In this document: positions 8,327 to 16,577 of the stretch, in pieces
How the letters are laid out: each line of letters starts with the position of its first letter
Position numbering within the stretch: the stretch's first letter is position 1
Source: Thiohalobacter sp.
GTDB taxonomy: Bacteria; Pseudomonadota; Gammaproteobacteria; DSM-19610
Direction of reading: 5' to 3'
Length of the DNA: 49,776 bases
Assembly: GCA_026984835.1 (NCBI GenBank)
Contig: JALSRI010000146.1
Span: 1 to 49,776 of the forward strand
The notes under the pieces: generated by a model
Databases searched by the model: none
What the model was told of the DNA's origin: nothing
Seen by the model: the letters and a program-made list of their open reading frames with translations, nothing else
Translations under genes and position numbers: made by a program

Positions 8327-9361
8327 ATGAAAAACGTGCAAAGGAAAGGCTTCCTGTTCCTGTTGGCAAGCGGATTGCTGCTGGCCACCCTGGCAGCCAG
8401 CGCCGACGTGGTGCTGCTCGACAACGGCGATCGCATCTCCGGCGAGGTGGTCGCCAAGAGCGCCGACAAGCTGGTGATCGAGACCGCCTGGGCCGGCAGG
8501 CTGGAGTTGTCCTGGTCGAAGGTGGTGGCCGTGACCACCGAAGGGCCGCTGCTGTTCCGCCTCCGGGACGGCGTCGAGATCCGCGGCACCCTGCGCAGTG
8601 AAGACGGCGGCGTCGTCCTGGTCGACCAGGACGGCGGCAGACACCCCGTCGCATCGCTGGCCGCCATCGCCGAGGCCGGCGCCATACCCTCGGAACTGCC
8701 GCCGCCGCTGGAATGGCGTGGCCATGCCAACCTGGCCGCCCAGGCGGTACGCGGCAACACGGATACCGATGCCCTGTCTCTCGACACCCGCGTGGTCGGC
8801 GAAGCGAAGGGCATCCGCCGCTACACGCTGGCGGCGGCGCTGAACAAGGAGCGCAGCGCCGGCTCGCTGACCAAGGAACAATACCTGCTGGGCGGCAAGT
8901 ACGACCACTTCTTCAGCCCGCGCTGGTTCGGCTATGTCAGCGCCGACTTCGAAAAGGACAAGTTCAAGGATCTCGACCTGCGCAGCATCTTCAGCGCCGG
9001 CTCCGGCTACCAGTTCTTCGATACGGACGAACTGCGGGTATCGCTGGAAGGCGGCCTCGCCTACACCGACGAGGATTTCATCGTCAACGACGACGACAGC
9101 TATGCCGGCCTGCAGTGGGCGCTCAACTGGGAGCAGGCCTTCTTCGACAAGCGCCTGGCCTTCTTCCACCGCCACCAGGGCAACCAGGGGCTGGACGCCG
9201 CCGACAACCTGCTGATCCGCGCCCAGACCGGCGTGACCGTGCCGATCCTGGACGGGCTGCGGGCAGTGGCCGAGTACGACATCGACTGGGACCGCTCACC
9301 GCCGGACAATACCGACAGCACGGATTCGACCTACAAGCTCGGACTCGGCTACACCTGGTAG
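8327..9361 (+). CDS. DUF481 (YdiY-like) outer-membrane protein, 344 aa
   Basis: An N-terminal signal peptide is clear (KGFLFLLASGLLLATLAASA, cleavage likely after ASA). Residues 28-110 form a small beta domain typical of these proteins (VVLLDNGDRISGEVV ... LRDGVEIRGTLRSEDGG). The rest, from WRGHANLAAQAVRGNTDTDAL onward, is the DUF481 region: alternating beta strands ending in an aromatic C-terminus (YKLGLGYTW), as in outer-membrane beta barrels. The start was set at ATG 8327. The GTG at 8294 only adds 11 non-signal residues. Function unknown; family members are salt- or stress-related in some enterobacteria. It is followed by the DUF3301 gene after 15 bp. Confidence 0.9.
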   Translation: MKNVQRKGFLFLLASGLLLATLAASADVVLLDNGDRISGEVVAKSADKLVIETAWAGRLELSWSKVVAVTTEGPLLFRLRDGVEIRGTLRSEDGGVVLVDQDGGRHPVASLAAIAEAGAIPSELPPPLEWRGHANLAAQAVRGNTDTDALSLDTRVVGEAKGIRRYTLAAALNKERSAGSLTKEQYLLGGKYDHFFSPRWFGYVSADFEKDKFKDLDLRSIFSAGSGYQFFDTDELRVSLEGGLAYTDEDFIVNDDDSYAGLQWALNWEQAFFDKRLAFFHRHQGNQGLDAADNLLIRAQTGVTVPILDGLRAVAEYDIDWDRSPPDNTDSTDSTYKLGLGYTW

Positions 9362-9376
9362 GGCGGCGATGGCGGC

Positions 9377-9664
9377 ATGAGCGTGCTGCTGTCGCTGCTG
9401 GCGCTGGCGCTGCTCGTGTGGCTGTGGCAGGACACGCTGGCGGCCCGCGAACAGGCCGAGCACGCCGCCCGCGAGGCCTGCGGCCGGCAGTCGCTGCAGT
9501 TCCTGGACGGCAGCGTGGAGCTGCGCCGCACCCGGCCGGCACGCGTCGCCGGCGGCGTCCGGCTGCGCCGCACCTTCCGCTTCGCCTACAGCCCGGAAGG
9601 GGCCAGCCGCCGCGAGGGCTTCGTCATCACCCTGGGCCGGCGGGTGGAGAACCTCGGCCTGTGA
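9377..9664 (+). CDS. DUF3301 family small membrane protein, 95 aa
   Basis: The N-terminal membrane helix (LLSLLALALLVWLWQDTL) is followed by AREQAEHAAREACGRQSLQFLDGSVELRR and the RRTFRFAYSPEGASRREG block typical of DUF3301 (YhfA/VC-type small proteins of gammaproteobacteria). The complete family length is present. It sits 15 bp after the DUF481 gene on the same strand, probably in the same transcript. Function unknown. Confidence 0.87.
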   Translation: MSVLLSLLALALLVWLWQDTLAAREQAEHAAREACGRQSLQFLDGSVELRRTRPARVAGGVRLRRTFRFAYSPEGASRREGFVITLGRRVENLGL

Positions 9665-9675
9665 GCGGCGGGCGC

Positions 9676-9701
9676 CGGACTGTTATATCGGACTGTTATA
9701 T
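9676..9701 (+). repeat. Perfect 13-bp tandem duplication (2 x CGGACTGTTATAT)
   Basis: Two adjacent identical 13-mers, 9676-9688 and 9689-9701, lie 12 bp after the DUF3301 stop and about 50 bp before the next start. They are much more A/T-rich than their surroundings and the second overlaps a TATATA string, so they may be an operator or part of the promoter of the 79-aa gene. Confidence 0.75.
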
Positions 9702-9751
9702 ACTTTTACCGCAAGACGACGCTTTTCCCGATTCACAGCCTGGATTCGACC

Positions 9752-9991
9752 ATGCCCTATTACATCTACAAGATCACGCCCGGCCCGACCGACCTGCTGA
9801 AGACCCTGGAGAAGCTGGAGCAGTACGACAGCTACAAGGAAGCCCGCAACCGCGCCCGGGAGATGCGCGCCGCCGCCCAGCCGACCGACAACCACATCAT
9901 CAAAGTGATATTCGCCGGCTCGGAACTGGAGGCCGAGGAACAGCTGATGGAAAAACGCGAGGCGCCCATCCTGCGCGAGTGGGAAAAATAA
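9752..9991 (+). CDS. Small conserved-looking hypothetical protein, 79 aa
   Basis: A compact soluble protein (MPYYIYKITPGPTDLLKTLEKLEQYDSYKEA in two pieces: a beta-strand start MPYYIYKI, then helix). It has a second amphipathic helix (NRARE-MRAAAQP), a strand (NHIIKVIFAG) and a C-terminal acidic helix ending ILREWEK. The codon use looks fully coding and the pattern is beta-alpha-alpha-beta-alpha. I have seen similar MPYYIYRI-type starts in gammaproteobacterial hypothetical proteins but know no function. It is first in a run with the Cys-rich gene 20 bp downstream and the DUF465 gene, with the 13-bp duplication upstream. Confidence 0.8.
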   Translation: MPYYIYKITPGPTDLLKTLEKLEQYDSYKEARNRAREMRAAAQPTDNHIIKVIFAGSELEAEEQLMEKREAPILREWEK

Positions 9992-10010
9992 CCGCGCCAG
10001 ACCCGCATCC

Positions 10011-10469
10011 ATGGTCGAGGAAGACGAATACCGGAGCACCTACCGGGAAGTCAACGAACACCGCTGCGTGTTCGAGAAGGCAGTGCTCAGCCATCGCTGC
10101 GCCTGCATCTGTTCCACCCGCTTCTACCTCGCCGACCGCGAGGGCATCCGCTGCGACTCGGTCACTGCACTGCAACGCTGCCGACGCCTGTCGCAACTGC
10201 TGCACGACAGCGCACGCTTCGCGCTGGGCCTGAGCAGCATCGAGGGGGAACTGCCCCACACCAAGGAGATCAAGGTCCAGACCGGCGGCCTGCTGGGCCT
10301 GCAGAAGGCGCTGCGCCCGGCGCTGGCCGAAAGCGATGAAGTCGGCGACATCGCCGGCCTGGTGGCCTGCGGGGAGAAGACCTGGGGCTCGCTGGAAGCG
10401 CTGCCCTTCAGCGAGATCGTGAAATCCATCACCGCCTTCGAGGGACGGCGACGACGCCCGCGCCGCTGA
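10011..10469 (+). CDS. Cys-rich conserved hypothetical protein, 152 aa
   Basis: Not assigned to a named family. The N-terminal third carries six cysteines at residues 19, 30, 32, 34, 48 and 57 (RCVFEKAV, RCACICSTRFYLADREG, IRCDS, QRC), a spacing that suggests a metal or iron-sulfur site. The C-terminal part is helical and soluble (ADREGIRC then LSQLLHDSARFALGL ... GLQKALRP), with a basic end (GRRRRPRR). There is no signal peptide. It starts 20 bp after the 79-aa gene and is probably co-transcribed with it. The metal-binding idea is inferred only from Cys clustering. Confidence 0.72.
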   Translation: MVEEDEYRSTYREVNEHRCVFEKAVLSHRCACICSTRFYLADREGIRCDSVTALQRCRRLSQLLHDSARFALGLSSIEGELPHTKEIKVQTGGLLGLQKALRPALAESDEVGDIAGLVACGEKTWGSLEALPFSEIVKSITAFEGRRRRPRR

Positions 10470-10554
10470 CAGGCTGGCGTTCGGTCACCAACGTGATAGG
10501 CTGAAAACAGACGCGCACCCAGGGCACGGCGGCAGGCCGGCAGGAGCCAGGACC

Positions 10555-10773
10555 ATCAACAACAGCCTAAGCGAAGAAGAGATCGAAGACCTGCGCAGGC
10601 GACTGGAAGGCCTGCGCACCGAACACCGCGACCTCGACGACGTCATCCACCACCTGACCGAATCGGCCTACCCCGATCAGCTGCAGATCCGCCGTCTCAA
10701 GAAGCGCAAGCTGCGCCTCAAGGACCTCATCATGCACATCGAGAGCCTGCTGATTCCCGACATGGACGCCTGA
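10555..10773 (+). CDS. DUF465/YdcH family small protein, apparent ATC start, 72 aa
   Basis: The reading frame from 10555 encodes NNSLSEEEIEDLRRRLEGL, then RTEHRDLDDVIHHLTES, then RRLKKRKLRLKDLIMHIESLL, the full DUF465 (YdcH/PF04325) pattern. Family members usually begin M-N-x-LSEEE, so the codon in the Met position is ATC (10555-10557). There is no ATG, GTG or TTG in frame between this codon and the previous upstream codons, and AGGAG lies eight bases upstream (10542-10546). The start is therefore read as a rare ATC initiator, as known for infC-type genes, unless a sequencing error changed ATG to ATC. The gene lies 85 bp after the Cys-rich gene and converges with the gene ending at 10788. Role unknown; members form short helical hairpins. 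Confidence 0.75.
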   Translation: MNNSLSEEEIEDLRRRLEGLRTEHRDLDDVIHHLTESAYPDQLQIRRLKKRKLRLKDLIMHIESLLIPDMDA

Positions 10774-10787
10774 GACGGGCCACCCCG

Positions 10788-11495
10788 CTAGCGCGCCTGG
10801 TAGTACAGCTTCCTGACCGGCGACAGGATCTCCAGGCTCGCACCGTTGACCTTGACGTAGCGACGCACCTGCACGTACAGGGTATGGGCGCCGCCTGCCG
10901 CCCCCAGGCGGTAGGGGACCACGGCCGCGTAGGACTGCCATTTGGCGCCCTGGAAATCGGGCCTTTCGCTGATCATGATATCGGTGGCCTTGCCGCTCAG
11001 GCGGGTCTTGACCAGCACCCGGCGCGGGTCGTCGCCGGCGCGGTCGCGCGCCACCGACACGGCCGTGATCTCCAGTCCTTCGGCCGGTGATCGGGTCGGG
11101 CCGGACCGGGCACCCGCGCAGCGCGGGCCGCCCCCGCCGGGCGCCAGCTTCATGACCACAACGCGGTTCTCATAGAGCGGCTCCAGCAGCCGCTGCTCGC
11201 CGAGGTAGCCGGCCCGGGACACCACCAGCACCAGGGGATTGGTGGGCAGGTCCCGGAAGCGGGTGACGCCACGGGCGTCGGTCAGCACGGCGCCGAACTG
11301 TGACGGACTGGCCTGGGTGCCGAGGCAGACCGCGGCACCGGCCAGCGGCCGGCCGCTGTCGCGATCCATGACATGGATTTCCAGCCAGGGATTGTCGGGC
11401 GCAACGACAGCGGCCGGCGCCACCCCCACGGCGCACAGGGCAAACAGACCGGCAAACAGGGACAGGATCTTGTTGTTGTGGATCTGGGCGTTCAT
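10788..11495 (-). CDS. Secreted protein with carboxypeptidase-regulatory-like (CarboxypepD_reg/Ig-type) beta domain, 235 aa
   Basis: An N-terminal signal peptide (ILSLFAGLFALCAVGVAPAAVVA) precedes a beta-sandwich-like segment (residues about 40-105: WLEIHVMDRDSGRPLAGAAVCLG ... TDARGVTRFRDLP, then VVSRAGYLG), the pattern of carboxypeptidase regulatory-like or Cna-B-type domains. The C-terminal half (about 140-235) is a second beta-rich region containing VARDRAGDDPRRVLVKTRLSG, split by a Gly/Pro-rich linker with one Cys pair candidate. Likely periplasmic or exported. It converges with the DUF465 gene and no partner is apparent. Function unknown. Confidence 0.7.
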   Translation of the reverse strand: MNAQIHNNKILSLFAGLFALCAVGVAPAAVVAPDNPWLEIHVMDRDSGRPLAGAAVCLGTQASPSQFGAVLTDARGVTRFRDLPTNPLVLVVSRAGYLGEQRLLEPLYENRVVVMKLAPGGGGPRCAGARSGPTRSPAEGLEITAVSVARDRAGDDPRRVLVKTRLSGKATDIMISERPDFQGAKWQSYAAVVPYRLGAAGGAHTLYVQVRRYVKVNGASLEILSPVRKLYYQAR

Positions 11496-11772
11496 ACCGA
11501 CCTCGCGGGGCTATTGTTGCTTTTGTGGCCAAGTGTACCACAGCCCCACCCCACGCCCCGGATCGCATTTTCGTGACGCCGGTCCGGTTTTTTTCAACTT
11601 GTTGATTTATATTCGTAAATCACCGGGTGCGCCAGGCAGGCCCGGGGGCCGCCTGGAACGGCCGCCCGGCAACCGCCACGGCGGCTCAACTAACGCGCCC
11701 GGCGGACGTTAACCCGGCAGCACCCGAATCCGCCCGTCCACCGGCGGGCGGCCACAGCCAGACAGGGAATCC
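11496..11772. other. Intergenic region with A/T-rich island between divergent genes
   Basis: This 277-bp gap separates the leftward gene starting at 11495 from the rightward gene at 11773. It contains a T-run (11588-11594) and a GATTTA-6-TAAATC inverted repeat (11604-11621) in otherwise GC-rich DNA, so promoters are likely here. A GC-rich 3' half has no recognised feature. Confidence 0.45.
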
Positions 11773-13035
11773 ATGAGCGAAGCAGCGGAAAAGACCAGGA
11801 GCGGAACGGGCAAGACGGCGCGGCCGGGCGGCGGCCGCATGAGCTTCAACCCGTTGCACCCTTCGTCTGAACTGCCGCCCGAGCAGCTCATCCGCCTGCT
11901 CGGCATGCACGGACGCAAGAGCCGGCGGCACAAGTCCGCCGCCGCGAAACCAGCCGGGCGCGCCATCCCGGCGGCCACGCCGGCCACACCGGCCCCGGCT
12001 GCCGCCGTCCCGGCCGCCGCCCCCGCTCACGAGCCGCGCCGCAGCCGCCCGGTCCGGGATCTCGAAACGGAAACCGGGGTATTCGGTGACAGCGGCCGCT
12101 CGCCGCTGCTGGCGGCGATGGGTGCCGGCGTACTGGTCGGTGTCGCCGTGGCCGCCTTCCTGCTGTGGCCGGCGGCCAGGACAGAGACACCGGCACCGCC
12201 ACGGACGACGCCGGCCGTAGTCGAGAAGGCACCCGCGGCGGTACCGAAGGCCGTCGAGAAGAAGGCCCCGGCACCCCACGCCACGGCACCGGCCCCCGTC
12301 CGGCGCGCCGCCCCCCGCCAGGCGGTGGAACCGGCCGAACCGCGCGCCGCGGCCGAGCGCCTGCGGCAATTGCGGAAAGAAGCCGAACAGCGCTTCGCCG
12401 AACGCCTGGCGGCCCCGACCCCGACCCCGGCCCCGACCCCGTCCCGGACCGCCCCGCAGGATGCCGCGGCGGCGGCGCCTGTCACGGAGCCGACACCGGC
12501 CGCCACCGTCGAAGCGACCGGCCCCGCGGCGCGGAGCGCCGATACCCCGGATTCCTTCCGCGAGGACACGCCGGTCCAATCCCTGCAGCCGTCACCGGCC
12601 GACTCCCCGGCAGCGGTCCCGGTCGCACCGGAACCGCTCGACGCGGCCACTGCGCCGGACTTCCCGGATCCCCTGCCCGGCGCTGAAGATGCGGACGACG
12701 CAGCCCCCCCGCCGACGGTCGAACAGCCACCCCAGGCGGCGGACACCCGGCCGGTGCCCGCACCCCCGGCCGACGCGGCGCCGCCCGCAGCAGCGCCGTC
12801 CGAAGCCCTGGAGGGGCCGGAAGAAGGACCCGGGGCCGACGCCAGTGCCTTCCCGGCCGCACCGGAAATGCCCGCCGCGGCGGAGCAGTCTGCCCCGCCA
12901 CCGGAGCCCGCCGTGGCCGAACCGGCGCCGGTCGCGGACGACACCGCCGGATCGGCACCCGGCAGCCAGGACACGACCGCGGAGCCGCCGCCGGAAGAAC
13001 TGCCGCCGCTGCCCGGTCAGGGGACGGGTTCGTAA
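11773..13035 (+). CDS. Pro/Ala-rich single-pass membrane protein, 420 aa
   Basis: The N-terminal 110 residues are polar and include MSFNPLHPSSELPPEQLIRLLGMHGRK, the part most likely to be conserved. One membrane helix follows (about 115-135, PLLAAMGAGVLVGVAVAAFLLWP), then almost 290 residues of low-complexity Pro/Ala/Glu/Thr sequence with many AP and PAP repeats and no folded domain. This resembles TonB- or FtsN-like linkers without the C-terminal functional domain. Topology inferred: N-terminus in the cytoplasm, long extended periplasmic tail. The stop codon overlaps the convergent DUF2914 gene by 19 bp. Function unknown. Such low-complexity tails evolve quickly, so homology searches should use the first 110 residues. 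Confidence 0.65.
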   Translation: MSEAAEKTRSGTGKTARPGGGRMSFNPLHPSSELPPEQLIRLLGMHGRKSRRHKSAAAKPAGRAIPAATPATPAPAAAVPAAAPAHEPRRSRPVRDLETETGVFGDSGRSPLLAAMGAGVLVGVAVAAFLLWPAARTETPAPPRTTPAVVEKAPAAVPKAVEKKAPAPHATAPAPVRRAAPRQAVEPAEPRAAAERLRQLRKEAEQRFAERLAAPTPTPAPTPSRTAPQDAAAAAPVTEPTPAATVEATGPAARSADTPDSFREDTPVQSLQPSPADSPAAVPVAPEPLDAATAPDFPDPLPGAEDADDAAPPPTVEQPPQAADTRPVPAPPADAAPPAAAPSEALEGPEEGPGADASAFPAAPEMPAAAEQSAPPPEPAVAEPAPVADDTAGSAPGSQDTTAEPPPEELPPLPGQGTGS

Positions 13036-13433
13036 CGGAACAGCTCGACCGCCAGCGGCCAGCCGCTGGAATCCAGCACCGTGACGGACCATTCGCCGGG
13101 CTGGCCCGGCTTGATCCTTTTCTTCGAGAAGACCCGCCAGCGCGGACCCTTCACCTGGAACGACACCTGCGACTGCACTTCACCGCGGTACTCCCAGCGG
13201 TGGACGACGGTGCGCCCCTCCAGGTGGCGCAGCTCGGTGAAGAAATAGACCGTATCGAGCGGCGCCTGCAGCACCACCACCCGGTCGACCGGCTCGCGGT
13301 CCACGATGGCAGTTGTAAACTGCGCCCGCGCCACGCCGGCATCGGGCGCCAGGCCGGCCGGCGGAGCCGCCGCCGCGACCTGGCCCGCCAGCAGCAGGGC
13401 ACCGACGGCCGATCCCCTCGTCATTGCATTCAT
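13017..13433 (-). CDS. DUF2914 family exported protein, 138 aa
   Basis: After a short signal peptide (TRGSAVGALLLAGQVAAAA) comes the DUF2914 core: ARAQFTTAIVDREPVDRVVV, then ELRHLEGRTVVHRWEYRGEV, and GPRWRVFSKKRIKPGQPGEWSV (all recognised family blocks). The start was placed at ATG 13433 (MNAMTRG), with AGGGAG seven to nine bases upstream. Longer in-frame reading to 13493 lacks a site. Function is unknown; family members are often periplasmic, or fused to membrane regions. It overlaps the preceding plus-strand gene tail to tail. Confidence 0.87.
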   Translation of the reverse strand: MNAMTRGSAVGALLLAGQVAAAAPPAGLAPDAGVARAQFTTAIVDREPVDRVVVLQAPLDTVYFFTELRHLEGRTVVHRWEYRGEVQSQVSFQVKGPRWRVFSKKRIKPGQPGEWSVTVLDSSGWPLAVELFRYEPVP

Positions 13434-13493
13434 GCGCATTCTCCCTGTGTCGATCGATCGGGCCGGTAGCGCACGGCGGGCGTCACACCGCAC

Positions 13494-16457
13494 TCAGAGA
13501 TGCACGATCTCCAGGCCCAGGGCGGCGCAGGCCTCCTGTTGCTGGCTGCTGGTGACCACCGCGGTGCTGGCGCGTTCCGGTTTCAGGTAGGTGTCGCCGA
13601 CCCGCTGCAGATCCTCCAGCCGGACTTCCAGCACCCGGCGACGGAAGCGCTGACGCTGCTCCGGCGTGCGGCCATAGAGGGCGTTGTAGAAGGCATCCTT
13701 TGCCTCCCCCGCCGGTGAGCCGGGCTTGTCGATGCCGCCGATGACGCCGAGGATGGCTTCCTCGACCTGGCGCCACTCGTGCTTTTCGTCCAGCAGCCAG
13801 CGCACCGCGGCGTCGAAGTCGTCCAGCGTCTCCTGCAGGCGCGGGTCGCGGTAGGAGAAGAAGCGGAACGCGGCGTTGTCGGCGTCGTGGCCGGCGCCGC
13901 CGCCGTAGGCGCCACCCTGCTCGCGGATGGCGCGGTGCAGGAAACCGTTGCGCAGGAAGCCGCCCAGCACCGCCAGCGGCGCCGCGTCCGGATGCTCGAC
14001 GGGTACCGTGGGGTAGGCGCGGGCGCAGAAGTTGACCTGGGTGTTGGTGACCCAGCACTGCTTCACCTGCTGCTGCACCGGCGCCACGCCGAAGCCGCCG
14101 CCGGCCGCCGCCGGCCGCCGGCTGTCGGCCCAGGCCTGCTGAAGCTGCGCCAGGTAGTCGTCGCGGTGCTCGGCTTCGCCGATCAACAGGAAGCGGCGCG
14201 GCGCCGCCAGCACCTGGTCGTGCAGGGTCTCGAACTGGCGCGCCAGCGCCTGCAACGCGGCCTTGTCGTCGAGGCGGTCGTCGAGTTCACGCAGGTGGCG
14301 GATGCCGGCCAGGCCGCGCAGCCGGTGCGCCAGCGCGGCGCCGGCGCTCAGGCCCGCCGAGGCCGCCATCATGGCCAGCAGGTGGCCCTGGCCGGTGACA
14401 CTCTGTTCGCGGCGCGCGCGCTGCTGCGCCAGCAGTTCGCGGATGCGGTCCAGCTCGTCGAAGCGGGCGGCCTCCAGCGTCTCGCGCAGTAGCCCGCTCA
14501 TGGGCGCGTGGTTGCGGGTCAGGGCCTTGCCCGACAGGATGAAGTGCCCGGACAGGCGCTGCACGTCGTCGATGGCGGCACGCGCCGAGTGGCTGGCGTA
14601 CACGCCGCCGGTGACGCTGGACTGCAGCGCCTGGGTCTCCAGGTAGTCGCGGCCGCCGCAGCCGAGCTGCGCCAGGCAGCGGGTGTAGTGGGGCAGCACG
14701 TCGAGCAGCCCGTCGTCCAGCGCCGGCAGTTCGGCCACCACCTGTTCGTAGACCAGGCCGTTGGTGCCCTGCTCGTAGTTGTGCACCGGCAGGCCGGCCA
14801 CGTCCAGCTCCCGACCCTCGGCGATGTGCAGGGTCTCGGGGATGTCCGAAAGCCCCACCTTGGGCAGGATGTCGGGATCGTCCTCCTGCTGCTGGCGCTC
14901 GGCCAGCGCCTGCGCCTGTTCCACGATATGGCGTATGCCGACGTCGTCCAGGCCGGCCTTGATGCGCGCCAGGCGCTGCGCCTCGGCCTGCTCGGTGCGC
15001 GCCGCCAGCCCGGTGTCCGGCTCCAGCGTCAGGCGCACCCGGTGCCAGTTGTCGAGCAACTGTTCGCGCACCAGGCGCTTGACGTAGTCCGGGTCCTCGA
15101 TGTCGCGCCGCAGGCGCTCCAGCACCGGGTCGAGATTGAGCGCCCCGACCGGGTCGCCGTAGTGGATGGCGCTGGACAGGCCGTCGAGAATGAGCTGCAG
15201 GCCGTAGGGGTAACCGTCGCCGGCGATCTCGCGCTGGCTCAGTTCCAACTGGTGCAGCACCGCCTGCACCCGTTCCAGGGGCACGCCCTCCTCGGCCACC
15301 TGGCGCAGCACCGACAGCACCAGCTCCTCCAGGGCGTCGGCGTTCTCCGGCCTGCTGCCCTCGATACCGGCCATGAAACTCATCTCGCGGTTGGAGTCCT
15401 CCAGGCCGCACAGCGGCGAGGGCGCGCTGCCCAGGTCGGTGGTCTCCAGGGCGCGGCGCAGCGGCGAAGCGCTGTCTTCCAGCAGCACGCCCTCCAGCAG
15501 ATGGGCCTCCATCTGCCGGTGCAGGTCGGTGCTGTGGCCGAGCAGCCAGCCGAGCACGATGTGGGTCTTGTCCTGCGGATCCTCCTGGGGATCCAGCGCA
15601 TAGTATTCCTGCACGCGCAGCGGCGCCTGGTAGCGCTTCTCATCCGGCACCGCGACATGCACGTCGAGACGCTCGAAACGCGACAGGGCGCGTTCGTGGA
15701 AGCGTGCCTGGTGTTCGGCGGCCGGGATGTCGCCGTAGGTCATGAAGATGGCGTTGGAGGGGTGGTAGTGCTTGCGGTAGAAGGCCAGCAGGTCCTCGTA
15801 GGCCAGGTCGGGGATGTGTTCCGGGTCGCCGCCACTGTTGTAGTGGTAGGTGGTGGTCGGGAACAGGTACCGGGTCAGTTCCTGCCACAGCACGCTGACC
15901 GGCGAGCTCATGGCGCCCTTCATTTCGTTGAACACCACGCCCTTGAACAGCAGCCCGGTGGCCGGGTCGTCCGGCACCTCGAATTCCAGGCGGTGCCCTT
16001 CCTGGGCGAAATCGAGTTCGTGCAGCCGCGCGAAGAACACCGCGTCCAGGTAGACGTCCATCAGGTTCCAGAAGTCCTTGCGGTTCTGGCTGGCGAAGGG
16101 ATAGGCGGTCCAGTCGCTGCTGGTGAAGGCGTTCATGAAGGTGTTCAGCGAACGCCGGATCATCATGAAGAAGGGGTCGCGCACCGGGTAGCGCTCGGAG
16201 CCGCACAACACCGTGTGTTCCAGGATGTGGGCGACGCCGGTGGAATCCGTGGGCACGGTGCGCAGTGCCACCAGGAACACGTTCTCCGGGTTGTCGGCGG
16301 CCAGGTGGTAGTGCATGGCGCCGGTGGCACGGTGGCGGTATTCCTCCACCACCAGCTTGAGCGAGGCGATGGATTCGCTGCGCACCCATTCGAAACTCTC
16401 GTGCGCCGAGGCGGGCGTGGAAGCCCGGCTGCCGCTGTCCGCGATGACTGTACTCAT
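13494..16457 (-). CDS. M16C-family zinc metalloprotease (PreP/insulinase-like), 987 aa
   Basis: This is a single-chain peptidase that degrades oligopeptides and small unfolded proteins. The inverted zinc motif HILEH is at residues 77-81 in the context GVAHILEHTVLCGSERYP, and the distal Glu is supplied by the FNEMKGAMSSP segment. Full length (about 970-990) fits the four-domain PreP/Cym1 organisation, with the C-terminal half containing the R/Y-type block (EQGGAYGGGAGHD) that completes the active site. The start was set at ATG 16457 (MSTVIADSG). The 1560-residue reading to 18176 runs through xthA and mlaC and is rejected. It is divergent from xthA. The DUF2914 start lies 60 bp beyond its stop on the same strand. 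Confidence 0.92.
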   Translation of the reverse strand: MSTVIADSGSRASTPASAHESFEWVRSESIASLKLVVEEYRHRATGAMHYHLAADNPENVFLVALRTVPTDSTGVAHILEHTVLCGSERYPVRDPFFMMIRRSLNTFMNAFTSSDWTAYPFASQNRKDFWNLMDVYLDAVFFARLHELDFAQEGHRLEFEVPDDPATGLLFKGVVFNEMKGAMSSPVSVLWQELTRYLFPTTTYHYNSGGDPEHIPDLAYEDLLAFYRKHYHPSNAIFMTYGDIPAAEHQARFHERALSRFERLDVHVAVPDEKRYQAPLRVQEYYALDPQEDPQDKTHIVLGWLLGHSTDLHRQMEAHLLEGVLLEDSASPLRRALETTDLGSAPSPLCGLEDSNREMSFMAGIEGSRPENADALEELVLSVLRQVAEEGVPLERVQAVLHQLELSQREIAGDGYPYGLQLILDGLSSAIHYGDPVGALNLDPVLERLRRDIEDPDYVKRLVREQLLDNWHRVRLTLEPDTGLAARTEQAEAQRLARIKAGLDDVGIRHIVEQAQALAERQQQEDDPDILPKVGLSDIPETLHIAEGRELDVAGLPVHNYEQGTNGLVYEQVVAELPALDDGLLDVLPHYTRCLAQLGCGGRDYLETQALQSSVTGGVYASHSARAAIDDVQRLSGHFILSGKALTRNHAPMSGLLRETLEAARFDELDRIRELLAQQRARREQSVTGQGHLLAMMAASAGLSAGAALAHRLRGLAGIRHLRELDDRLDDKAALQALARQFETLHDQVLAAPRRFLLIGEAEHRDDYLAQLQQAWADSRRPAAAGGGFGVAPVQQQVKQCWVTNTQVNFCARAYPTVPVEHPDAAPLAVLGGFLRNGFLHRAIREQGGAYGGGAGHDADNAAFRFFSYRDPRLQETLDDFDAAVRWLLDEKHEWRQVEEAILGVIGGIDKPGSPAGEAKDAFYNALYGRTPEQRQRFRRRVLEVRLEDLQRVGDTYLKPERASTAVVTSSQQQEACAALGLEIVHL

Positions 16458-16577
16458 GATGCAGGGTTTTCCCTTCTTCAGTGTGTCGGCACCAATTCTA
16501 GCGCGCCGGCCCGGCAATTGCCCGCACCGCCGCCGAGCCGATAGAATGCGCTCCGGCCCCGCCAGGAACGCACCCGC

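Noticed and set aside
11588-11594. T-run as an intrinsic terminator
   Set aside because: No preceding GC hairpin in the right orientation for an upstream gene; the flanking genes diverge from this region.
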